From contig RXJA01000155.1 in assembly GCA_003963455.1 (NCBI GenBank), positions 1-64,000 of the forward strand: a stretch of 64,000 bases of DNA, written 5' to 3'. The position numbers and the translations under genes were made by a program. The DNA is from Hyphomicrobiales bacterium (GTDB lineage: Bacteria; Pseudomonadota; Alphaproteobacteria; Rhizobiales; Rhizobiaceae). The number at the start of each line of letters is the position of its first letter. Within the stretch, counting starts at the first letter, position 1. Under the pieces are notes generated by a model. The model saw only the letters and a list, made by a program, of their open reading frames with translations, had not been told where the DNA came from and searched no databases. Shown here one piece after another: positions 33,083 to 40,852 of this stretch.

Positions 33083-34482
33083 TAGGCTCTCCGTTTTGTT
33101 TTGATGGAGGAATATCCAAGGTTAACGACTGGCGCGCGGCGCCCGAACTGGCCTTCCTCGCGCTTCGTCATGGCCGGGAACAGGGACGCAAGGCCCCAGA
33201 TCATTGCATCGGCGCGGTCAGGCGAGCGTGAGCCCACATAACCAGCCGTGGTCATTGCGCAGAGCTGGTCTTCCAACTCGCCGAAATAGCCGACGAGCGA
33301 GACCTTCTGCTGCTCGAACAGAGCCGCGATAGGCTCAGCCCGTACAATCTTGCCCCTCGACGCGGTGACTTCCCGGTACGGAACCATCGAACCGATGCGC
33401 TTCGAGGCTGCGGAGCGGATGATTTCCGCCACCATGGCCCCGCCGAAGTTGCCTTCAGCCACCACGCAGTCAGCTTCCCAGCGATCGAATGCCGAGACCG
33501 CAGCCGCACCCCATTGAGCGGGAGCCATGCGCCCCGAGATATCCTCAAGGACATAGCCGCGCCCGTCCTTGCCGAGGCCGCAGACGACTATGCCGACCTC
33601 GTCTGAGCGCTTGTCTTCCTCGCCGGCAACACCGGAGGGATCGACCGCCACGACAATGCGCACCATCTCCGGTGTATTGCCGTCAACGATGCGCTGCTGA
33701 TCGAGCAGTTCCATCGTCCATAGCGCTGAATCCGCCATGTCGGCGAACTGCCCGAGCCAGAAGCGGCGCCGCATCGCCTCCGACATGCCTTGAAGCTCCT
33801 CCAGATACGAGGCCGGGAGATTGGCTTCGTTGTCCTTTGGGTTCATGGTGATGGCGGCGTAGTTCGCTGGATTGGCCAGCGGCGTACGGCGATCGGGGTC
33901 TCTCTTCTCCACGAAGAGCTTGTAGGTCCAGTGCGCCATTCCTGGCGGGTTGCAGTCGTAGTAGGCTTTCAGCCGAAGCGGTGTCTTCTGCGCCAGGCGG
34001 GTGATCGCCATGTTGCGGGAGGCATAGGGAATCTGCGAACACTCGTTGAGGTAGAGCGTGGCGTATTCCTGGCCGAGGATCTTTTCCGTGCGCTCCTTGT
34101 CGTCCAGGCCGCCGAACCAGATTTCCGAGCCGTTGGGCAGCGTCAGATACCAGTCCGACTTGTCGAGCTTGCAATTTGGCCCGAGGCCAGGAAAGCACCG
34201 CTCCATTACTGTGGGCAGCGTATCCAGAATGATCGAGGCCTTGATATGGTTGAACCGGTAGCGAAGCATTGCGTGCCGGCTCTTATGGGCCAGCGCGCGG
34301 ATCATCACGGCACGGACGAAGCCGAAAGTCTTTCCAGATCGTGAGCCACCATACGCCATGATGTGCGTGGCATCAGAAGCCAGAAGATCAATCTGCGCCT
34401 GCTGCTTCTTGTGAAGCTTGAACGGCTCGTCGGGGCGCTTGACCTGGCCGAGGATTCCCGTCCACTCACCAATAACGGTCAA
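33082..34482 (-). CDS. terL: terminase large subunit
   Basis: 466 aa. Walker A is AYGGSRSGKTFGF; Walker B with the catalytic Glu is TLYLNECSQI. The C-terminal nuclease domain shows Asp motifs VAVDPSGV, ADCVVAEGNFGG and SRSPDRADAMIWGL. It packages DNA into the prohead with ATP. It overlaps terS. Confidence 0.9.
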   Translation of the reverse strand: MTVIGEWTGILGQVKRPDEPFKLHKKQQAQIDLLASDATHIMAYGGSRSGKTFGFVRAVMIRALAHKSRHAMLRYRFNHIKASIILDTLPTVMERCFPGLGPNCKLDKSDWYLTLPNGSEIWFGGLDDKERTEKILGQEYATLYLNECSQIPYASRNMAITRLAQKTPLRLKAYYDCNPPGMAHWTYKLFVEKRDPDRRTPLANPANYAAITMNPKDNEANLPASYLEELQGMSEAMRRRFWLGQFADMADSALWTMELLDQQRIVDGNTPEMVRIVVAVDPSGVAGEEDKRSDEVGIVVCGLGKDGRGYVLEDISGRMAPAQWGAAAVSAFDRWEADCVVAEGNFGGAMVAEIIRSAASKRIGSMVPYREVTASRGKIVRAEPIAALFEQQKVSLVGYFGELEDQLCAMTTAGYVGSRSPDRADAMIWGLASLFPAMTKREEGQFGRRAPVVNLGYSSIKTKRRA

Positions 34483-34916
34483 AGGATGGCCGCGTCCTTG
34501 GTGCCGATGAGCACCTGGATTGGCCCGCCATCTGGACCGGTATGCTCCTGCTTGTCGCGCCAGTCAGCTGGGCGGCGGTTTTTCAGCCAGAAGATCGCCG
34601 CTGTCGTATCAGGCGCGACATGCTCACGTACCGGAGCGCGGATGATCTCGCCCTGATGCTGGAATATCTTCTCGCTTTCGAACGTGTATCCGACCGCCTT
34701 ATGGTAGAGGCTGCTCACCACGCGCTCGTCGGCTTTTTCCTTTCCGGCGTTTAAGGCCTGACAAAATTGCTCGTGTGCGTGCTTCCAGCGATAGATGGTT
34801 CGCACGTCAACATCGAAGAAATCTGCCACCTCGATATCTGTTGCTCCGAGTGAGGCAAGCTTTTCTGCCTGCCCCACATAGGAGGGATCGAAGTCGGTGG
34901 GCCTTCCAGCGGTCAT
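34479..34916 (-). CDS. terS: terminase small subunit
   Basis: 145 aa. MTAGRPTDFDPSYVGQAEKLASLGATDIEVADFFDVDVRTIYRWK has the helix-turn-helix used for pac/cos recognition, and the C-terminal part includes TTAAIFWLKNRRPADWRDK, a conserved small-terminase motif. GGAGG lies 10 bases before ATG 34916; the ORF-track start at 35051 lies in the neighbouring gene. Confidence 0.85.
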   Translation of the reverse strand: MTAGRPTDFDPSYVGQAEKLASLGATDIEVADFFDVDVRTIYRWKHAHEQFCQALNAGKEKADERVVSSLYHKAVGYTFESEKIFQHQGEIIRAPVREHVAPDTTAAIFWLKNRRPADWRDKQEHTGPDGGPIQVLIGTKDAAIL

Positions 34917-34944
34917 AAGCTTGTTGCCTCCAAGCTGTTCCCGT

Positions 34945-35349
34945 TTAGGCCTTGACGACCACGAACGAGATAACCAGCGTACCGTTGACTGCGGCAGCGC
35001 CGGAAATATTCTGGATGGTGATGGCGACGGAGCCCGCAGCCGGGATGACATCGGCCACAGTGACAGTGCCCGTGGTTGCGGTGCCCTTGCCGACAGTGAC
35101 GAGTACGATATCGGCCGCCGCGATCTTCGAGTTGGTCAGCGTGAGCACATGGGTAGCAGCCGCTGCCGTGGTCAGGGCTGCCGTCGTGATCTTGCCAGAC
35201 GCCTTGTTGAGCGTTGCAGTGCTCGTGCCACCAGTGCCGGTAGCGGTTGCCGTCTTGGTGCCGCTGTCGATCGAGATGGCGCCCGCATCGTGACGGAGCG
35301 TGTCGTTGTCGTCGAAGCCGAGCTTCTTGCCGTAGAGAGAGTGGAACAT
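34945..35349 (-). CDS. beta-rich structural protein (134 aa)
   Basis: Starts MFHSLYGKKLGFDDNDTLRHDAGA, then a Thr/Ala-rich beta domain (TKTATATGTGGTSTATLNKASGKITT). It looks like a head decoration or fibre-like protein; no named family. It sits upstream of terS with the SGNH protein genes. Confidence 0.6.
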   Translation of the reverse strand: MFHSLYGKKLGFDDNDTLRHDAGAISIDSGTKTATATGTGGTSTATLNKASGKITTAALTTAAAATHVLTLTNSKIAAADIVLVTVGKGTATTGTVTVADVIPAAGSVAITIQNISGAAAVNGTLVISFVVVKA

Positions 35350-35423
35350 TGGTGTAAACCCTTATGATTGCTGGTTGCTGGTGGGATGCCCGGAATGGGC
35401 TACACTGCTCTGAGGCAGGATCT

Positions 35424-35690
35424 TCAGGATTTCAGATCGCCGGGGATGACGGCCCACTCGATCGCGGACGAATGCGCCGTCACGTTGAGCCGGATCGTGG
35501 TCATGGCCGGCGATTCCCATACGTTGGAATAGTCAGCCGTGATGCCGGTAACGACCTTGATCCAGTTTCCGGAGGGCATCTTCTCTTCGATGTCAACGGA
35601 ACCGGTACCGAAGTCCATCTTGATCGCGAACTTGTAGTTCGGCCCGACCGCAGCAAGCGCGCCGGTACCGCTGGTTGTACCTGTAGCCAT
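35424..35690 (-). CDS. small structural protein (88 aa)
   Basis: MATGTTSGTGALAAVGPNYKFAIKMDFGTGSVDIEEKMPSGNWIKVVTGITADYSNVWESP is a compact beta domain, probably part of the virion. No family recognised. It lies between the SGNH protein and the beta-rich protein, all in one direction. Confidence 0.6.
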   Translation of the reverse strand: MATGTTSGTGALAAVGPNYKFAIKMDFGTGSVDIEEKMPSGNWIKVVTGITADYSNVWESPAMTTIRLNVTAHSSAIEWAVIPGDLKS

Positions 35691-35699
35691 GTTCGGCTC

Positions 35700-36950
35700 C
35701 TATAAACCTGCCCGTGTGATCCGATTCACGTCAACGGCACCGCTGTTCTTGATGCGAAGATAGCCGGCCTGCGTGCTGTGCAGACCATCGGATGTGGTGG
35801 CATTGGCAACGCCAGTGACCCACCATTTGCCAGAGTTGCGCGCGCTCTCGACCTGATCGGCAATTTCGAAGAAACCCAGCGAGTTTGCCACGCCTGCCCG
35901 GATCGCATCGTTGTAGGCGGTGATCTGCGCCGAGTTGGCGTTGACGGCTTGGTTTGCCGTGGTCGCGAAGTTGTCGCTGGAGGTCGGGTTCGGCCCGCCG
36001 CAAGTCGTGGTGAAGCAGCGCCTGTCCGAGAACATGGCAAGGATCGACTGCAGCTCCAACAACACGGTCGCCGCAGTCTTGTTCTGCCCTGAACCGCCAG
36101 AGCGCAGCGCGTTGATGGCATCTCCGACGATGACATGGGACACATACTGCTTGAGCGACTGGCGCTTGGTGCCGCCTGCAATGAGCGCTGAGAATGTATC
36201 GCCAGCACAGGACGCATTGATATAACCAAATGATGGCCCAATCGATCTGGCTATATCGCCCAGGTCACCACTGGTGTCCAGCGTGTCGGTAAAACCCCAG
36301 TCGCGGCTGTCCCCGATGATCAGCACAGAGGGGTTACTTGTTTGGGCGATGATAGCAGTCGGAACAAATATCGGCGCTGTCGCCGCCCCGTTGTCGTTTA
36401 CCGTTCCACCCATGGTTTTGTCGGTTGTGGTCGATGCCGAATATTCGTACGCCTCGCCGTTGCCCAAATCTCGGCGGGCAAAACCGGTATTGCCTTCGCA
36501 GAACACGATCGCTGTAGCGGCATTGACGAAGATGCGCACCCAGAAGGATGCACCCTTGGGGATGTTGACGGCGATCGCATCCGAGAGCGCGGACGCGCCG
36601 CTGGCGATCACCTTACTGGTAGCCCCTGAGAAGGTGCCCTGCCAGAAGGTGCCGGCCGGATATTCAACAGAGAGCGTTGCCGTGATGTTGCCGCCGCCAT
36701 TAGTCTCCGGTCCTGTCGTGCCGCGCGCCCAGTACCAGTTCGGGATCTCGATCTTGAGCGCCGAGATGTCATCTCTGGCGATGTGGTGGCTGCGGGACTG
36801 CGCCGTCTTGTTGGTGGTCGAGACGCCGGAGGGGATATACGATTTTGTCGCAACCTGCCCCCAATACAGGCTTGGAACGAACTTATTGCTCAGCGCTGAG
36901 TAGACCGGACCACTGATTGGGCTATGGACCGGCGAGCGGACAATCGTCAC
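35700..36950 (-). CDS. SGNH/GDSL-type esterase, virion-associated
   Basis: 416 aa. The N-terminal 180 residues form a beta domain (WYWARGTTGPETNGGGNITATLSVEYPAG). The SGNH hydrolase domain starts at SVLIIGDSRDWGF (block I, Ser in GDS), continues with VIVGDAINAL (block III region) and ends at DGLHSTQAGY (block V, Asp/His). It may de-acetylate or cleave a surface polysaccharide during adsorption. It lies just upstream of the terminase genes, outside the tail module. Confidence 0.75.
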   Translation of the reverse strand: MTIVRSPVHSPISGPVYSALSNKFVPSLYWGQVATKSYIPSGVSTTNKTAQSRSHHIARDDISALKIEIPNWYWARGTTGPETNGGGNITATLSVEYPAGTFWQGTFSGATSKVIASGASALSDAIAVNIPKGASFWVRIFVNAATAIVFCEGNTGFARRDLGNGEAYEYSASTTTDKTMGGTVNDNGAATAPIFVPTAIIAQTSNPSVLIIGDSRDWGFTDTLDTSGDLGDIARSIGPSFGYINASCAGDTFSALIAGGTKRQSLKQYVSHVIVGDAINALRSGGSGQNKTAATVLLELQSILAMFSDRRCFTTTCGGPNPTSSDNFATTANQAVNANSAQITAYNDAIRAGVANSLGFFEIADQVESARNSGKWWVTGVANATTSDGLHSTQAGYLRIKNSGAVDVNRITRAGL

Positions 36951-37138
36951 TTCGACTTGTTCCGCAGCATGTTTAAGATCGCGCCCGCCACTCTTTCCCC
37001 GGCTTCTGGCGAGCCGTACTTCTTCCCGGCCTTCTCAGCAATCTTCGAAAAGTTGCGGCCTTTGCGCCCGATGTCCTCAACCTGGGCCATTGGGTTCTTC
37101 CTTCGAAAGAGGTGGAGGAATGCGGATAAGATGGACAT
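36947..37138 (-). CDS. small basic protein (63 aa)
   Basis: MAQVEDIGRKGRNFSKIAEKAGKKYGSPEAGERVAGAILNML is a helical basic core preceded by MSILSAFLHLFRRKNP. The 37138 start overlaps the previous stop (TGATG); ATG 37090, with AAGGAAG upstream, is also good. Function unknown. Confidence 0.6.
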   Translation of the reverse strand: MSILSAFLHLFRRKNPMAQVEDIGRKGRNFSKIAEKAGKKYGSPEAGERVAGAILNMLRNKSK

Positions 37139-37314
37139 CAGCCGAACTCTTCAAGAAGTTCGATATGGTCCCTGAGCAGCCTGATAACCGCCGGGATGGG
37201 CATGTGCGTTGCAGCCAGGTTGATCGAGCAGTCGATGAACTGCCGCGATTGCTCAGCCAGGAATAGAGCTGCCTCGCGCTGGGCTATCTCTGTGATCTGG
37301 CGGGGTTCAGGCAT
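37138..37314 (-). CDS. hypothetical protein (58 aa)
   Basis: Missing from the ORF track. MPEPRQITEIAQREAALFLAEQSRQFIDCSINLAATHMPIPAV... reads as an all-helical protein. It is flanked by coupled genes (TGATG to the next). No family recognised. Confidence 0.6.
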   Translation of the reverse strand: MPEPRQITEIAQREAALFLAEQSRQFIDCSINLAATHMPIPAVIRLLRDHIELLEEFG

Positions 37315-37319
37315 TGGGG

Positions 37320-37562
37320 CTACTTGCCTTTCGGGCGCTCACCGAGTTCGGCACTTGCAAGCAAACCGGCGACATCATCGACATGAAGGCAGTCCACCAT
37401 GCACGCATAGTCGTTCGCCTGTTGAATTACCGCGATATAGCCATTGCAGTAGTCATTCCCGGGCGTCGCGCTATGAAGCACACCAAAGGCGACGATCTGG
37501 CCACCGTTCAGTTTAACGATTTTGTCACCATTCTTCGCCTCGCGGCCATTGCGATAGTGCAT
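37320..37562 (-). CDS. hypothetical protein (80 aa)
   Basis: MHYRNGREAKNGDKIVKLNGGQIVAFGVLHSATPGNDYCNGYIAVI has the layout of small beta-barrel phage proteins (RNGREA..GD.V). ATG 37562 has AGAGGAAAAG upstream; the ORF-track start at 37712 runs through the tRNA. It is the first protein gene after the tRNA. Confidence 0.65.
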   Translation of the reverse strand: MHYRNGREAKNGDKIVKLNGGQIVAFGVLHSATPGNDYCNGYIAVIQQANDYACMVDCLHVDDVAGLLASAELGERPKGK

Positions 37563-37675
37563 TGGACTTTTCCTCTTCACGTGATTGGGGCTTGCCGGCG
37601 GCTGACCGCGAAGGTCTGCGCTTATCCCTGCCATGTGCGTTTCAACGCGGATGGGGAGGCCGGCAATGAGTGAAT

Positions 37676-37752
37676 TGGTTGCGGAGCCTCGGATTTGAAC
37701 CGAGAACCTCAAGGTTATGAGCCTTGCGCTCTACCGGATTGAGCTAGCCCGC
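37676..37752 (-). tRNA. phage tRNA with CAU anticodon (Met or Ile2), irregular acceptor stem
   Basis: Minus strand: GCGGGC-TA-GCTC...GAGC D-arm, anticodon arm CAAGG-CTCATAA-CCTTG (CAT), T-arm CTCGG-TTCAAAT-CCGAG, 3' side GCTCCGC then AACCA. The 3' acceptor strand expects a 5' strand such as GCGGAGC, but only GCGGGC stands before U8-A9, so one base seems missing, and an extra A precedes CCA. It is either a slightly unusual but active tRNA or a damaged one. Anticodon CAU may serve Met or, with lysidine, Ile. Confidence 0.75.
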
Positions 37753-37802
37753 TAAACTGAATTTTGGCAAAGCTTCGCAATGCGGCTGCGGTGAGGTCAG
37801 CC

Positions 37803-37845
37803 TGATTTGCAATCGGGACGTGTCCCAGCCATCGCGTGCAAATCA
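37803..37845. promoter_or_regulatory. inverted repeat between late promoter and tRNA
   Basis: Perfect 9-bp arms TGATTTGCA / TGCAAATCA, enclosing GGGAC-GT-GTCCC. It lies between the promoter at 37856-37884 and the tRNA, so it would be in the 5' part of the transcript or act as an operator. Confidence 0.5.
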
Positions 37846-37855
37846 CCCTGCAGAA

Positions 37856-37884
37856 AATATATGCGATTTTAATTTCTGATGCAA
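37856..37884 (-). promoter_or_regulatory. strong sigma70-type leftward promoter
   Basis: Minus strand TTGCAT - 17 bases - TATATT, in an AT-rich stretch of 37856-37890 between the DUF2493 gene and the tRNA. It should transcribe the tRNA and could feed the terminase and head genes downstream. Confidence 0.65.
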
Positions 37885-37893
37885 TAGGGATAT

Positions 37894-38241
37894 TCATCCC
37901 ACTCTGACCACTCTCACGCCGGCATTCCCAGCCCGAGAAACCATGTCTTCAGTCCCTTTGCCCCCAGGAAAAGCTACGACCAACCCAGGCTTCCCATCGT
38001 CAAGCATTTTCTGGTTCCTGATTGGTCCAGCGGCTCGGCCGTGCGCCTTCCAATTGGCTCTAAACGTCAGTGTGGAAATGCCATTGCTGTGCGCCCAGCG
38101 AAACCCCAGCCTGTCAGCGCCGCTTGCCCCTCCCTCGATCACGTGGGTGAATGGGCCATATTGCTCCTGAAGTGCCTGGAGCGCGGAAAACACACGCCTT
38201 TCATCCGTGTAGTCTCTGCCACCACAAACGAGAACTCTCAT
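37894..38241 (-). CDS. DUF2493 / SLOG-fold protein
   Basis: 115 aa. MRVLVCGGRDYTDERRVFSAL, HVIEGGASGADRLGFRWA, FRANWKAHGRAAGPIRNQKML and PGLVVAFPGGKGTEDMV are the ordered motifs of the YspA-type SLOG Rossmann fold (nucleotide-binding). Common in phages; the exact substrate is unknown. Coupled to the NusG-like gene (TGATG). Confidence 0.85.
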   Translation of the reverse strand: MRVLVCGGRDYTDERRVFSALQALQEQYGPFTHVIEGGASGADRLGFRWAHSNGISTLTFRANWKAHGRAAGPIRNQKMLDDGKPGLVVAFPGGKGTEDMVSRAGNAGVRVVRVG

Positions 38242-38876
38242 CACGCCACCAGCTTCACCGAGTCCATCGGCACCGACATTTCCAGGCTTTGGATGAGCAA
38301 GCGCAACCGCCCTTCTCTGTCCGTTCCGGTGACAATGCCGTGCCGTTCCTCTGCCGGGCCTCTCGTGACTTCGACCAGCGACCCCATGGGAAACATGCTG
38401 CTCGTCTTGCGGCGCGGAAGCCGCCTTGCTGCCGCCTCTCGCTGCTCGATCAGCTTCTGAAGCTTGGCCTCGGCTTCGGCTTCCATCACGCGCAGCATAT
38501 CGATTTCAGCAACCGGTATCGTCATCGGTCTGCCTTGGTTGCGCACGACGCTTGCGACGCCAGCCGTCTCTTCCAGCCGCACCCAATCTTCCACGTCCTT
38601 GACGAAGACGTAGCCAAGAAGGAGCGCGAAGCGGCGCGGCTTCCATAGATCGGTTTTCTTGCGATCTCGGACTAGGCGCCGCTCGACGGGCATATAGTAG
38701 GTGAAGCCTTCGTTAGAGAGAGCGCGCTCAATCGCGGAGATATTGGGGTCAAGGCTTGGCGTGATACGATAGCCCTTCCCTCTCGGCCTGCCGTCTGCGC
38801 CCAGCGAGGTCGATTCCACAACATACTCACGTTGCGGCATTTGGGCACCCGGAGCCGTGCGCACAGCGTACCACAT
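38241..38876 (-). CDS. NusG/RfaH-like transcription factor, probable phage antiterminator
   Basis: 211 aa. WYAVRTAPGAQMPQREYVV and TYYMPVERRLVRDRK are the NusG N-terminal (NGN) start and helix; GYVFVKDVEDWVRLEETAGVASVVR is the most conserved NGN block. A 40-aa linker follows, then the KOW domain MGSLVEVTRGPAEERHGIVTGTDREGRLRLLI. NusG-family paralogues bind RNA polymerase and make it ignore terminators. It sits just upstream of the late genes, which contain intrinsic terminators. ATG 38876 has GAGGG upstream; the ORF-track start at 39056 is an unsupported extension. Confidence 0.8.
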   Translation of the reverse strand: MWYAVRTAPGAQMPQREYVVESTSLGADGRPRGKGYRITPSLDPNISAIERALSNEGFTYYMPVERRLVRDRKKTDLWKPRRFALLLGYVFVKDVEDWVRLEETAGVASVVRNQGRPMTIPVAEIDMLRVMEAEAEAKLQKLIEQREAAARRLPRRKTSSMFPMGSLVEVTRGPAEERHGIVTGTDREGRLRLLIQSLEMSVPMDSVKLVA

Positions 38877-38943
38877 TTCACGTCCCTCGCCTTGTTGCCA
38901 TTGTGTCCCTCGTTGTCCCTTAGTGATGCGATGGATTGGTGGG

Positions 38944-39150
38944 TTATGGGGTCTGCGCCGTTTTGATCCACAGCCCCTTGCCGGACGCGGCGATACGCAC
39001 ATCTGTGATGACGTGGCGTGTTCTGTAGCCGCGCTCCAGTTCCCAGAGGCAGCCACCGCCCTCGCCTATAAATTCCCAGCCGTCTCGCTCCATGTCGCGA
39101 CGATCGCGGCGCACCTTGAGAACTTGGCGAGTGATCTGCGTTAGCTTCAT
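38944..39150 (-). CDS. hypothetical protein (68 aa)
   Basis: MKLTQITRQVLKVRRDRRDMERDGWEFIGEGGGCLWELERGYRTRHVITDVRIA is a compact basic domain found among phage early genes. Coupled to the DnaA-C-like gene stop (ATGA). Function unknown. Confidence 0.6.
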   Translation of the reverse strand: MKLTQITRQVLKVRRDRRDMERDGWEFIGEGGGCLWELERGYRTRHVITDVRIAASGKGLWIKTAQTP

Positions 39151-39698
39151 CTAACCCTCCGCAGGTAATGATCCGATGCCCGCTGGCGATTGCGCTCACG
39201 AGCATTCGCAAGATCATAGCCGACGAGCGGGGGCGCCCCGGTGGCATCGCTGTAGCTGGCTATGGAGTGCAAAATTGACGTGTGGTCGCGATCGAACCAG
39301 TTCGCGAGCTGCGTGCTGGACAGCATCGGCTTGCGAGCCTTGATGAGATAGATCGCTTCGTTGCGGGCCCTGACGACGGGATATTTCCGGTTGTCGCCGG
39401 CCATATGGCTCGGACATACGTCGTGCTTCTGGGCGGTTTCGTCGACGATCTGGCGAGCCCATTCCGGCATATAGCGGCGCTTGAAGGTCAATAGCCCTTG
39501 ACGGCGCGCTTCAGCCCTCGCCTCGATATGCCTCTCTTCGTCGGCGCGCGCCCGTGCTTCATTGGCTCGTTGGATAAACTCCTTGGTATAGACGCTTTTC
39601 GCCGAGCGGACTCTGTCCCTGTGATCCTTGGCAAAGGCCTTGTGAACCGGGACAATTCGCTTTGCATCATAGACGGGCGGATAGGCGATGAGGCCCAT
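39147..39698 (-). CDS. DnaA domain IV-like DNA-binding protein
   Basis: 183 aa. The region near residues 108-148, VRARNEAIYLIKARKPMLSSTQLANWFDRDHTSILHSI, matches the DnaA box-binding helix-turn-helix of bacterial DnaA, including the DHTSILHSI signature helix. The N-terminal half is a charged coiled coil, and no AAA+ ATPase part exists. It could mark the phage origin, or compete with host DnaA. It lies between the NusG-like and the replication HTH genes. Confidence 0.75.
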   Translation of the reverse strand: MGLIAYPPVYDAKRIVPVHKAFAKDHRDRVRSAKSVYTKEFIQRANEARARADEERHIEARAEARRQGLLTFKRRYMPEWARQIVDETAQKHDVCPSHMAGDNRKYPVVRARNEAIYLIKARKPMLSSTQLANWFDRDHTSILHSIASYSDATGAPPLVGYDLANARERNRQRASDHYLRRVR

Positions 39699-39708
39699 AG
39701 TTTACTCC

Positions 39709-40080
39709 TTACGCTGCGATTTTTGCTTGCGAAAATATTTGCCAGATGCGCTGTTTTGTGAGGCCGAATTTGTCGGCCGTTACTTCCATGCTCTCACCGG
39801 CTGCCAGATAGGCTAGGATCAGGCGATCGCGCTCGATGTTCTTGCTGGGGCGGCGCAACCGCGTCTTGTACATGCGTTGCTTCCGCATCGGAGCTGGCGT
39901 CGTATTAAGCGTTGGCTGTTGATATGGCCTGTATGGGTATGGCTTCCCGAGGAGGGCAGAGCGGCACGAGGATATCTCGCGTAGGATCTCTTGCTCTTTG
40001 CGGCCAGTCATTGCCGCAATATCGAAAGTGTCGTGCCCCGCCTTCCAAAGCCCATAGGCGTCGCGAATAGTCAGGCTCAT
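39709..40080 (-). CDS. HTH protein of the replication region (123 aa)
   Basis: An N-terminal helical part (MSLTIRDAYGLWKAGHDTFDIAAMTGRKEQEILREISS) has its own HTH look, and a C-terminal helix-turn-helix ILAYLAAGESMEVTADKFGLTKQRIWQIFS follows. Two HTHs suggest a DNA-binding regulator or loader. ATG 40080 follows the previous gene by 2 bases. Confidence 0.65.
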   Translation of the reverse strand: MSLTIRDAYGLWKAGHDTFDIAAMTGRKEQEILREISSCRSALLGKPYPYRPYQQPTLNTTPAPMRKQRMYKTRLRRPSKNIERDRLILAYLAAGESMEVTADKFGLTKQRIWQIFSQAKIAA

Positions 40081-40082
40081 GC

Positions 40083-40457
40083 TCAACCCTCCCGCTTCTG
40101 GGTTTCCCATTCCTGGAGAAACTTTGGCTTGTAGTTGCTGATGGGCTTCATCTGGACGACGTTTTCGGCCCGGGCTGCTAGACGCGCCTGGTACTCGCGC
40201 TCCTTGTCGGCCCAATCGAGATAGGCGCACTTGTTGAGCCATGAGGCAGCAAGCGGGATGTAGGCTTTGTCGCGCTCCGGCATGTCGCGGAGGAAGGCCC
40301 TCGCCCCGTCGATGATGTCCTGCGGCAGTGCGCCGGCAAGGATATGCTTGCGATAGGCGTCTCTTGCGTCACCGCGTCCATCAGTACGGCGCATCGTTGG
40401 GCGCCAGACGCCCCAGAACTCGGCAAATCCTTCCGGCTCCTGTAGTTGGATCTTCAT
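40083..40457 (-). CDS. DnaT-like replication accessory protein
   Basis: 124 aa. EPEGFAEFWGVWRPTMRRTDGRGDARDAYRKHILAG and KAYIPLAASWLNKCAYLDW follow the FxxFWxxYPRK...W-L-N pattern of phage primosomal/helicase-loader proteins. The role is inferred from this pattern and its position beside RusA. Confidence 0.6.
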   Translation of the reverse strand: MKIQLQEPEGFAEFWGVWRPTMRRTDGRGDARDAYRKHILAGALPQDIIDGARAFLRDMPERDKAYIPLAASWLNKCAYLDWADKEREYQARLAARAENVVQMKPISNYKPKFLQEWETQKREG

Positions 40458-40495
40458 CTTCCCAAACCCTCATGCGGCGCTTTTGCGCCTGGTTG

Positions 40496-40852
40496 TTATG
40501 CTGCTTCGAGTTCGATGCGGACTGCGCCGCCCTTGGTCGGTGCTTCCCTGCGGATGGCGATCTGCCATTTGGAATCGTCAACGCCGATCACGTCGGCTAT
40601 GCCGTCGAGATATGCTTTGGAGGAGGCTAGGCATCCATCGAGGTCGTGCTTATGCCGGTTTGGCGGATAGAAAATTGCGGTGACCTTCAGGTTCTCCGGG
40701 ATATCTGGATCGCCTTGGCGTAATCCGGCCTCTTTGGCACACCAGCCGGCCAGCATGCGGGCTTGCTTGGTGTCCTTTGCCTTGCGCGCCCAATGATCGC
40801 GGCAATTGGGGTGTAGGGATCTAGGCGGCCACGGGAGCGTTATCGCGATCAT
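40496..40852 (-). CDS. rusA: RusA-type Holliday junction resolvase
   Basis: 118 aa. LPWPPRSLHPNCRDHWARK, FYPPNRHKHDLDGCLASSKAYLDGIADVIGVDDSKW contain the conserved aspartates of RusA (HDLDG and DD), with the expected start PxPPSLxxN. It cuts Holliday junctions in phage recombination. Overlaps the methyltransferase stop (ATGA). Confidence 0.85.
   Translation of the reverse strand: MIAITLPWPPRSLHPNCRDHWARKAKDTKQARMLAGWCAKEAGLRQGDPDIPENLKVTAIFYPPNRHKHDLDGCLASSKAYLDGIADVIGVDDSKWQIAIRREAPTKGGAVRIELEAA

Noticed and set aside
32138-33085. 315-aa rightward ORF
   Set aside because: Antisense to the portal gene, which has full family conservation.
37715-37897. 60-aa leftward ORF ending LAQSGRAQGS
   Set aside because: It is the translation of the CAU tRNA and its promoter region.
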